From: an uncultured Flammeovirgaceae bacterium
GTDB taxonomy: Bacteria; Bacteroidota; Bacteroidia; Cytophagales; Cyclobacteriaceae
DNA: 7,950 nucleotides
Reading direction: 5' to 3'
Assembly: GCA_946480685.1 (NCBI GenBank)
Contig: CAMLLI010000162.1
Location: forward strand, 1 to 7,950
A program made the translations under genes and the position numbers. Numbering within the stretch: the stretch's first letter is position 1; each line of letters starts with the position of its first letter. Under the pieces are notes generated by a model. That model had not been told where the DNA came from. It worked only from the letters and a program-made list of their open reading frames with translations, and did no database searches. Positions 1-5,540 of this stretch are shown one piece after another.

Positions 1-296
1 TTCGCACGCGCTACATCAAGAAGTTTTTCTGCCTCTGTGTTGCCCTTGCGCCTGCGGTCGATCAACTCTTTTTTATTCTGCGCGCAGAACAAGTCATCGA
101 ACTGATATAGGTATCCTTTTGATGAAAGATCTTTCAATTCCTGTTCCACACTATGTTTTGATACATGATTAGCAGGCAGAAACCGGTAAACTTCATCTGC
201 CTTTAAAGGATAGTTGAAAATATCGTAGTACAAAATTGTACGCAGGATACTCTCCGTTAATGGCGCGAAAGTTATTTGTTCAATATCCTTAATCAT
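1..296 (-). CDS. nucleotidyltransferase-like protein, N-terminal part (runs off left edge)
   Basis: A reading frame starts with ATG at 296 and stays open for 98 codons to the window edge, so only the N-terminal part is visible. Residues 22-40 read LYYDIFNYPLKADEVYRFL. This resembles the winged-helix-like N-terminus of a poorly characterised bacterial and archaeal family annotated as nucleotidyltransferase-like. The following charged stretch RRRKGNTEAEKLLDVARA also fits, since in that family it precedes the catalytic GS-containing domain, which lies outside the window. Its start overlaps the stop of the upstream glycosyltransferase as ATGA (293-296), so the two are probably translationally coupled and part of one polysaccharide operon. 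No separate promoter or ribosome binding site is needed or seen. The coding call is strong. The family call rests on the N-terminal motif alone, and no catalytic residue can be checked here. Confidence 0.7.
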   Translation of the reverse strand, partial: MIKDIEQITFAPLTESILRTILYYDIFNYPLKADEVYRFLPANHVSKHSVEQELKDLSSKGYLYQFDDLFCAQNKKELIDRRRKGNTEAEKLLDVARA

Positions 297-1117
297 GAGA
301 TATTTTTTAACTGATGAAGCGTTCTCTCATTAAATAACTCCCTCTCAGGATCCGATGTCCATCCCCACTTATTAAAATATTTTACCGCGCTTAGAATATT
401 ACAATAAAGCAGCCTGATATCTTTATACGACCCTCTGGCATGATGATGATAGATGGTTGCATCGGGGAAATATAAAGTCTGATAATACTTATGCATTCTT
501 CTCGTCAGGTCTGTGTCTTCAGTATATAAGAAGAAGCGCTCATCAAACAGGCCTACTTTCTTAAGAGCTTCTGTTCTAAGAAACATAAAGCAACCCGATA
601 GAAATGGCACGTTCATAATTTTATCATACCCCGAAAAGTGCAGCTCGTAGTGTTGATTCTCGGTCTCCAGTGTATTCTTTAAGAACCCCAAAAATCTACG
701 CATAATTAAAACTTTAGGACTCGGTAATAATTTGCAAAGCGGCTGAAGTGTTCCATCCGGGTAAAGTACTCGAGGCATTACATGGCCCACTTCGTGATGT
801 TGCTCCATAAAATTATAAAGTTTGGAGATCACATTTTCGTCAAAATAAACATCCGGATTCAGTACGATGTGATACTTCGATTCATTCAGAATCTTATTGA
901 GTATAATATTATGGCCAGCCCCAAAGCCAACATTTTTATTGTTGAATATATATTGAATACGACTGTTATAGGCGAGGTATTTCAAATCATCTGTCGGAGA
1001 GTTATCCAGTATAAACAGTTTTGAATCTGTCGTTCCTTTTAAAAAGCTATGCACAGTTTGTGCCAGCATACTTGCTGAGTTCTTATATGTAACTATGGAA
1101 GCACTTAAATCCTGCAT
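293..1117 (-). CDS. glycosyltransferase family 2 (rhamnosyltransferase-like)
   Basis: This 274-residue protein has the full GT-A fold of family 2 glycosyltransferases, which transfer a sugar from a nucleotide-sugar donor to a growing surface glycan at the cytoplasmic face of the membrane. Visible motifs, in order, are the first strand SIVTYK (6-12), NVGFGAGHN (62-70), LNPDV (86-90, Asp89 at the metal-binding DXD position), SGCFMFLR (174-181) and FDERFFLYTEDTDLTRR (191-207). The last contains the ED pair (200-201) that normally supplies the catalytic base. YHHHARGS (223-230) closes the domain. This pattern is typical of WbbL/rhamnosyltransferase-like enzymes, but the sugar and acceptor cannot be read from sequence. 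There is no transmembrane segment. The ATG at 1117 places the first strand directly at the N-terminus, as expected. It overlaps the downstream nucleotidyltransferase-like gene by 4 bases, which suggests an LPS or capsule locus extending left of the window. Confidence 0.9.
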   Translation of the reverse strand: MQDLSASIVTYKNSASMLAQTVHSFLKGTTDSKLFILDNSPTDDLKYLAYNSRIQYIFNNKNVGFGAGHNIILNKILNESKYHIVLNPDVYFDENVISKLYNFMEQHHEVGHVMPRVLYPDGTLQPLCKLLPSPKVLIMRRFLGFLKNTLETENQHYELHFSGYDKIMNVPFLSGCFMFLRTEALKKVGLFDERFFLYTEDTDLTRRMHKYYQTLYFPDATIYHHHARGSYKDIRLLYCNILSAVKYFNKWGWTSDPERELFNERTLHQLKNIS

Positions 1118-1149
1118 AAACCTGAGATAAGGAAATCCAAAATTTTATC

Positions 1150-1167
1150 AGTGTGTTAGAACACACT
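1150..1167. promoter_or_regulatory. perfect 18-base palindrome, candidate operator
   Basis: AGTGTGTT (1150-1157) and AACACACT (1160-1167) are exact reverse complements around a 2-base AG centre. A 2-base loop is too small for a stable RNA hairpin, so a DNA site for a dimeric regulator is the better reading. It lies in the divergent spacer, 33 bases from the glycosyltransferase start and 149 bases from the acs start, and could act on either gene. No regulator gene is visible in the window. Confidence 0.4.
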
Positions 1168-1215
1168 TTGAAACAAAATTTGAATTTCCGGAAAAAGGAT
1201 AGAATTTTATCACAC

Positions 1216-1247
1216 TTGTTTTTATAAACTCCCGGACGCTACTTTAT
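1216..1247 (+). promoter_or_regulatory. candidate acs promoter (weak)
   Basis: TTG at 1216-1218 is followed after 21 bases by TACTTTAT at 1240-1247. That matches four of the six fixed positions of the Bacteroidota TAnnTTTG -7 element and would give a leader of roughly 65 bases. An equally weak alternative is TTTG (1179-1182), 17 bases, then TAGAATTT (1200-1207), just downstream of the palindrome. Neither is decisive. The acs start itself has an A-rich leader with no Shine-Dalgarno sequence. Confidence 0.3.
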
Positions 1248-1315
1248 TAAATTAGGTTGCCAACAAACTTTAAAACATTAAAACTTTTCATTAAAAAAAC
1301 CTGCAAACAACAACC

Positions 1316-3208
1316 ATGAACGTGATCAGAACTTTTGACGACTACCAAAAACAGTATAAAAAAAGCGTGGAACATCCCGAAAATTTCTGGAGTGAAGTCG
1401 CCAGCAATTTTTACTGGAGAAAGAAATGGGATAAAGTGCTCGAGTGGGATTTTCTAAAACCGGAAGTAAAATGGTTTATAGGAGGCAAACTAAATATTAC
1501 TGAAAACTGTCTTGATCGTCATCTTACCAAACGTGCTAATCAAACCGCTATCATTTGGGAGCCCAACAATCCGGAAGAAAGCGCTAAACATATAACGTAT
1601 CAACACCTATATGACGAGGTTTGCCGAACCGCCAACATGTTAAAAGCGAATGGTGTAAGGAAAGGAGACCGGGTATGTATTTACCTGCCTATGATACCCG
1701 AACTCGCCTATGCGGTATTAGCCTGCGCGCGTATAGGTGCAGTACATTCTGTAGTATTCGCCGGCTTCTCCGCTAAATCACTGACGGATCGTATTACCGA
1801 TGCAGGATGTAAAATTGTTGTTACATCGGATGGCGCATACCGCGGTGAAAAGACTATAAATCTGAAAGGCATTATTGACCAGGCACTGGAAAATTGCCCT
1901 GATGTGTCAAAAGTTATTGTGAAAGAACACACTCGCTCCAACGCACCAATGAAAGCCGGACGCGATGTGTGGTGGCACGATGAAATTAAAAATGCTGCAC
2001 CTCAATGTGAAGCCGAAGAGATGGATGCTGAAGACATGCTCTTTATACTCTATACTTCCGGCTCTACCGGTAAACCGAAAGGTATGGTTCATACATGTGG
2101 CGGCTATATGGTATATACTAACTATACATTTCAAACCGCCTTTCAATATCACGAAGGGCAAGTATACTGGTGTACGGCAGATATAGGTTGGATTACCGGA
2201 CACTCCTATATCCTCTACGGACCTTTATCAGCAGGAGCAACCACGGTTATGTTTGAAGGTGTGCCGTCATGGCCAGACTGGGGAAGATTCTGGCAGGCAA
2301 TTGAACGGCATAAAGTAAATATATTCTATACAGCACCTACTGCTATACGTTCCCTGCAACAGGCCCCGCTGAGTTTTGTTGAGAAGTATGATTTGTCATC
2401 TCTGAAAGTATTAGGAAGCGTTGGCGAACCTATAAATGAAGAAGCGTGGCAATGGTATAGCAAGCATATTGGAAAAGATAAATGTCCGGTAATCGATACC
2501 TGGTGGCAAACCGAGACCGGTGGTTTTATGATTTCACCAATAGCGAATGTTACGAATCTGAAACCCGCTCACGCAACGCTACCGCTACCAGGCGTACAAC
2601 CTGCGGTAATGAATGAAAGCGGACTAGAGATAGAAGGCAATAACATTGAAGGAAGACTTACCATTAAATATCCGTGGCCTGCAATGGCGCGTACGATCTA
2701 TGGTGATCATCAGCGTTTCAAGGAAACATACTTCTCAAGCTTCCCCGGAAAATATTTTACAGGCGATGGCTGCAAGCGTGATGAAGACGGCTACTATCGT
2801 ATAACAGGACGGGTAGACGATATCATCATTGTATCGGGTCATAACCTGGGCACGGCAGAAATTGAAAGTGCCATTGACGAACATTCTGCAGTATGCGAAA
2901 CAGCCGTAGTTGGTTTCCCGCATGATATAAAAGGACAAGGTATATATGCTTTTGTGATCTGTTACGAAAAACCAGGCGAAGAAGACAAACTGCGTGCAGA
3001 GATAAAGGAAACGGTATCAAAGATCATTGGTCCTATAGCGAAGCCCGACAAAATTCAATTCGTAAGCGGACTTCCCAAAACCCGGTCCGGAAAAATCATG
3101 CGAAGAATTTTAAGAAAAGTTGCGGAGGGTGATACTTCCAATCTTGGCGATACAACAACCTTGCTTGATCCAAGTGTAGTAGACGAGATCAAAGCGGGCG
3201 CAATCTAA
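1316..3208 (+). CDS. acs: acetyl-CoA synthetase (AMP-forming)
   Basis: This 630-residue enzyme makes acetyl-CoA from acetate, ATP and CoA via acetyl-AMP in the cytoplasm. It is close to full length (the enterobacterial enzyme is about 652). All adenylate-forming enzyme cores are present: the phosphate loop YTSGSTGKPKG (246-256), the substrate-pocket segments GWITGHSY (291-298) and GSVGEP (367-372), WWQTETGG (396-403) with the Trp397 that restricts the pocket to acetate, YFTGDG (480-485), the hinge motif GRVDD (498-502), and PKTRSGKIMRR (587-597). Lys593 is the adenylation lysine that protein acetyltransferases modify in other bacteria. Position 510, in SGHNLGTAEIE, is Asn where the enterobacterial enzyme has Arg. 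The ATG at 1316 gives the expected N-terminal DYQKQYKKSVEHPENFW. The gene is monocistronic, divergent from the glycosyltransferase, and ends at a hairpin. No acetyltransferase or deacetylase gene is nearby. Confidence 0.97.
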   Translation: MNVIRTFDDYQKQYKKSVEHPENFWSEVASNFYWRKKWDKVLEWDFLKPEVKWFIGGKLNITENCLDRHLTKRANQTAIIWEPNNPEESAKHITYQHLYDEVCRTANMLKANGVRKGDRVCIYLPMIPELAYAVLACARIGAVHSVVFAGFSAKSLTDRITDAGCKIVVTSDGAYRGEKTINLKGIIDQALENCPDVSKVIVKEHTRSNAPMKAGRDVWWHDEIKNAAPQCEAEEMDAEDMLFILYTSGSTGKPKGMVHTCGGYMVYTNYTFQTAFQYHEGQVYWCTADIGWITGHSYILYGPLSAGATTVMFEGVPSWPDWGRFWQAIERHKVNIFYTAPTAIRSLQQAPLSFVEKYDLSSLKVLGSVGEPINEEAWQWYSKHIGKDKCPVIDTWWQTETGGFMISPIANVTNLKPAHATLPLPGVQPAVMNESGLEIEGNNIEGRLTIKYPWPAMARTIYGDHQRFKETYFSSFPGKYFTGDGCKRDEDGYYRITGRVDDIIIVSGHNLGTAEIESAIDEHSAVCETAVVGFPHDIKGQGIYAFVICYEKPGEEDKLRAEIKETVSKIIGPIAKPDKIQFVSGLPKTRSGKIMRRILRKVAEGDTSNLGDTTTLLDPSVVDEIKAGAI

Positions 3209-3220
3209 TCTATCTATATA

Positions 3221-3257
3221 CAGGTGTTACAGTGAAATGTGTCCGCTGTAACACCTG
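3221..3257. terminator. 12-bp stem hairpin between convergent acs and YdeI-like gene
   Basis: CAGGTGTTACAG (3221-3232) pairs perfectly with CTGTAACACCTG (3246-3257) across a 13-base loop. It begins 12 bases after the acs stop and lies 24 bases beyond the stop of the convergent YdeI-like gene, so it is placed to end both transcripts. Neither side has an immediate U-tract: the acs side reads ATACTATATATAC before TTTTT at 3271-3275, and the other side reads TATATAGATAG. It is therefore either an atypical bidirectional terminator or a 3'-end protecting stem. Confidence 0.65.
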
Positions 3258-3280
3258 ATACTATATATACTTTTTCAGAA

Positions 3281-3787
3281 TCAAAATTTATTCTTGTTTT
3301 CACGTATCATTTCAGGATAGCCCTGTTTTTTGCTGAAGGCCGTAAGCGCCATTACGATACGTTTTGTTTTTGTTGCACTTGTCTTGGCGCTCTCAATCCA
3401 TTTGCTGAAATAAACCTGGTGCGACATGCTGAGTGATTTAAAGAATGCTAATGATTCCGGTTCTTCCTTCAGGCATTTCATAAGGTCCGGCGAAAGTGTC
3501 AGCTTGCGCTCATCCAGCTCCATCTCAATCTTTACCTTGTCACCTTCTTTCTTCCCTATAGCCTTTCGCATGGTGGCATTTACGGGCATGATAAACGAGC
3601 CATCACCCATTGGCAACAAAGCAACTTTCTCAAAGGCAAAACTGTCCAGCATACCTTTCACCCGAAACGAAACGCGCGTATCCGGCTTCAGCTTTTGTGC
3701 CTGACTCTCGCTGATCTCGATGTAAACCCAGCCCGTCTTTTCGCCCTTCTTGTTAAATTTTAAAATGGTGGTTGTATACCGAATCAT
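3281..3787 (-). CDS. DUF1905 / YdeI-OmpD-associated two-domain protein
   Basis: This 168-residue cytoplasmic protein has no signal peptide or membrane segment. Residues about 5-92 match the small beta-barrel DUF1905 domain (GWVYIEISES, VSFRVKGMLDS, FIMPVNATMRKAIGKKEGDKV). Residues about 108-160 match the helical YdeI/OmpD-associated domain (SHQVYFSKWIESAKTSATKTKRI). In Salmonella, YdeI has been linked to resistance to cationic peptides, and related proteins are sometimes labelled bacteriocin-protection proteins. For this fused architecture the biochemical role is unknown, so that label should not be transferred. The ATG at 3787 starts just before the first beta strand, and AAAGGG lies eight bases upstream as a possible ribosome binding site, unusual for this window. 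The gene converges on acs with a shared hairpin and is divergent from the nitroreductase. Domain assignment is by eye. Confidence 0.85.
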   Translation of the reverse strand: MIRYTTTILKFNKKGEKTGWVYIEISESQAQKLKPDTRVSFRVKGMLDSFAFEKVALLPMGDGSFIMPVNATMRKAIGKKEGDKVKIEMELDERKLTLSPDLMKCLKEEPESLAFFKSLSMSHQVYFSKWIESAKTSATKTKRIVMALTAFSKKQGYPEMIRENKNKF

Positions 3788-3836
3788 CTTATAAACCCTT
3801 TAACGACAAGTAACAAGTTTACAAATATTTTATAAA

Positions 3837-3859
3837 TCCATGAATGCCACGATCATGGA
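3837..3859. promoter_or_regulatory. inverted repeat in divergent spacer, candidate operator
   Basis: TCCATGA (3837-3843) and TCATGGA (3853-3859) are exact reverse complements separated by 9 bases. The site lies about 50 bases upstream of the YdeI-like start and about 65 bases upstream of the nitroreductase -7 box, so it could serve either gene. The 7-base arms with a 9-base gap could also arise by chance, and there is no associated regulator. Confidence 0.25.
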
Positions 3860-3902
3860 AGCAACCCGCGTGTGGGAAAGAACCACTGTTGTAACCATAT
3901 TG

Positions 3903-3931
3903 TTTGTTGGTTAAGAGAATGTGTAACTTTG
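3903..3931 (+). promoter_or_regulatory. Bacteroidota-type promoter of the nitroreductase gene
   Basis: TTTG at 3903-3906, 17 bases, then TAACTTTG at 3924-3931, an exact match to the TAnnTTTG -7 consensus. A TTG at 3900-3902 offers an alternative -33 box with a 21-base spacer. Transcription should start near 3935. That is only about 10 bases before the first ATG (3945) and about 19 before the second in-frame ATG (3954). Confidence 0.6.
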
Positions 3932-3944
3932 AACGTAAACAAGT

Positions 3945-4532
3945 ATGTCAGCAATGGAAAAATCGTCCAGCATAGAACACCCGGTTCTGGAACTGATAAA
4001 GAAGCGCAGGAGTATACGCGCTTTTTCAAACGAGCCTATTGCCGCAGATAAAATCTGCTCGCTCTTCGAGGCCACGCGATGGGCGCCTTCGAGCAGCAAC
4101 GAGCAACCGTGGGTATATATTTATGCTACGCGAGAGCAACCGGAGATGTGGAGTAAGATGTTTGATTGTCTCAATGAAGGCAATCGGATATGGGTAAAGG
4201 ACGCACCACTGTTAATACTGAGTCTGGCACGAAAAGACTTCACACACTATGGCAGCGCCAATGCTCACGCAATGTATGATTTGGGCGGAGCGAACTCATT
4301 CCTGTCCCTACAGGCTGTTGAGATGGGACTACAGGTTCGGCAAATGGCAGGGTTCAATCACCTGAAAGCAGTTGAGAGCTTTAATATACCGAACACCTAT
4401 GATGTAGGTGTATTTATAGCGGTAGGATACCCGGGCGATCCTGCCAACCTTCCTGAAAAATTGAAGCAGCGCGAACTTGCTCCGCGCGAGCGATTTTTAC
4501 AACAGGAGTTTGTAATGAACAAACCGTTCTGA
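3945..4532 (+). CDS. nitroreductase-family FMN oxidoreductase
   Basis: This 195-residue soluble protein has the length and motifs of single-domain, FMN-dependent NAD(P)H nitroreductase-family enzymes. KRRSIRAF (20-27) carries the arginines that bind FMN phosphate, APSSSNEQPW (47-56) forms the second FMN-binding loop, and the GYPGDP segment (161-166) followed by PRER (180-183) completes the flavin site. The middle helix DLGGANSFLSLQAVEMGLQ (112-130) is the usual dimer-interface helix. Such enzymes reduce nitro-aromatics, quinones or flavins, but the physiological substrate cannot be inferred. The annotated ATG (3945) is nine bases before a second in-frame ATG (3954), giving MEKSS. The promoter sits so close that the second may be the true start. 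There is no Shine-Dalgarno sequence. The gene is probably monocistronic and converges on the epimerase gene 32 bases downstream. Confidence 0.9.
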   Translation: MSAMEKSSSIEHPVLELIKKRRSIRAFSNEPIAADKICSLFEATRWAPSSSNEQPWVYIYATREQPEMWSKMFDCLNEGNRIWVKDAPLLILSLARKDFTHYGSANAHAMYDLGGANSFLSLQAVEMGLQVRQMAGFNHLKAVESFNIPNTYDVGVFIAVGYPGDPANLPEKLKQRELAPRERFLQQEFVMNKPF

Positions 4533-4564
4533 GCAAATGACAAACTCCTACTATATATAGCGGC

Positions 4565-5482
4565 CTATATTTTCCCGGGAAGAAGGTTTGCCAATGCCTT
4601 CTCTATTTTTTCATATTGAAACTTTAATCCCGTTTGCTCTATTTTTTCAGAGGAGACTTTATTTCCCTTTAGTACAAGGTTCGCCATTTCACCCAGCATT
4701 ACTTTTAGTATAAACTCAGGCACAGCAGGGAGAAAAAGTGGTTTACGGAACTGAGTGGCTATTGCTTTTGTAAGCTCACGGTTCGTTACCGGATTTGGCG
4801 CTACACCGTTATAAGCACCTTGCATTGTCTCATCCTGCACGGCTCTTATAAATATAGCTATTAGGTCATCAAGGTGAATCCAGCTTACATATTGATCGCC
4901 TGTGCCCAGCGGAGCACCGGCAAAATATTTTATCGGTTTGATAAGTTCTTTTAGCGCACCATGGTTAGCGTCTAATACTATACCGATTCTAATCTTTACC
5001 ACACGAATGTTTAACTCTGCGATACGATCGATCTCCGCTTCCCACTGACGCACTACATTGGCAAGAAAATCCGTTCCAGATTCGTCATTCTCTTTATAAA
5101 GCTTTTCGTTGTCTTCAAAACCATAGTAGCCAATTGCAGAAGCAGAGATAAATGTGGTTACAGAATGCTTGTGCTTCTGCAGTTCTTCAAAGAGCAACTT
5201 GGTTGATTGCGTGCGACTCTTCAGTATCTCCCATTTACGTTCATCAGTCCAGGGTTTATCAGCTATACCTGCGCCCGCGAGATGAATGATGGTATCGATT
5301 CCTTCGAAGGCATGCGGATCAATTTGTTTTTTATTTATATCCCATAAATATATTCTTGCTTTACTCCGTTGGTGATTACGACTTAGATGCGCCACCTGGT
5401 GCCCTTGTTCAAGCAGTACTTGTGTCAATCGCGTTCCGATGGATCCGGAAGCTCCTGTGATTAATATATTTTTCGAACTCAA
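4565..5482 (-). CDS. TIGR01777/YfcH-family NAD(P)-binding epimerase-like protein
   Basis: This 305-residue member of the extended short-chain dehydrogenase superfamily starts with a Rossmann motif GASGSIG (10-16). It continues with HLAGAGIADKPWT (67-79), the active-site region SASAIGYYG (113-121), WIHLDDL (201-207) and a C-terminal DUF1731 domain (about 252-299). This is the exact layout of the YfcH/TIGR01777 family, often annotated as sugar-nucleotide epimerase or, in cyanobacteria and plants, as a cell-division inhibitor homologue. The substrate is unknown for bacterial members. The start is TTG at 5482: the second in-frame codon upstream is a stop (TAA at 5486-5488), no ATG is available before the Rossmann strand, and SSKNILITGASG is the normal family N-terminus. 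The gene is divergent from the secreted coiled-coil gene, with a 44-base spacer. Confidence 0.92.
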   Translation of the reverse strand: MSSKNILITGASGSIGTRLTQVLLEQGHQVAHLSRNHQRSKARIYLWDINKKQIDPHAFEGIDTIIHLAGAGIADKPWTDERKWEILKSRTQSTKLLFEELQKHKHSVTTFISASAIGYYGFEDNEKLYKENDESGTDFLANVVRQWEAEIDRIAELNIRVVKIRIGIVLDANHGALKELIKPIKYFAGAPLGTGDQYVSWIHLDDLIAIFIRAVQDETMQGAYNGVAPNPVTNRELTKAIATQFRKPLFLPAVPEFILKVMLGEMANLVLKGNKVSSEKIEQTGLKFQYEKIEKALANLLPGKI

Positions 5483-5490
5483 TTTTTATT

Positions 5491-5498
5491 TAGTTTTG
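5491..5498 (+). promoter_or_regulatory. -7 promoter box for the secreted coiled-coil gene
   Basis: TAGTTTTG is an exact match to TAnnTTTG and would start transcription about 23 bases before the ATG at 5527. The -33 region has only a poor match (TTTC at 5471-5474, 16 bases upstream), so this promoter is supported mainly by its -7 box and position. Confidence 0.4.
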
Positions 5499-5510
5499 GT
5501 GCCTTGTAAA

Positions 5511-5540
5511 TAAATATACTCTAAACATGTTCTTCACAAA
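5511..5540 (-). promoter_or_regulatory. candidate promoter for the epimerase-like gene
   Basis: On the minus strand, TTTG (5540-5537) is followed after 18 bases by TATATTTA (5518-5511), which matches five of the six fixed positions of TAnnTTTG. Transcription would start about 25 bases before the TTG start codon. The -33 box lies inside the first codons of the divergent gene that begins at 5527, so the two promoters interleave. Confidence 0.35.

Noticed and set aside
782..1024. Plus-strand open frame of 80 codons opposite the glycosyltransferase
   Set aside because: It is antisense to conserved GT2 motifs and has no recognisable protein character, promoter or ribosome binding site.
1907..2203. 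Minus-strand open frame of 98 codons inside acs
   Set aside because: It lies wholly within the conserved core of acs and its product is Cys- and His-rich without sensible domains; it is a shadow of the real gene.
3426..3704. Plus-strand open frame of 92 codons opposite the YdeI-like gene
   Set aside because: It is Ser- and Phe-rich, the typical antisense translation of a Lys- and Glu-rich gene, and has no start context.
3281..3787. Naming the DUF1905/YdeI-like gene as a bacteriocin-immunity or antimicrobial-peptide defence gene
   Set aside because: Only domain resemblance supports this, and no bacteriocin, immunity or defence genes are nearby.
4555..4573. Possible small terminator ATATAG-CGGC-CTATAT followed by TTTT between the nitroreductase and epimerase genes
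   Set aside because: The six-pair stem is almost all A/T, overlaps the epimerase stop codon, and would be too weak to call a terminator.
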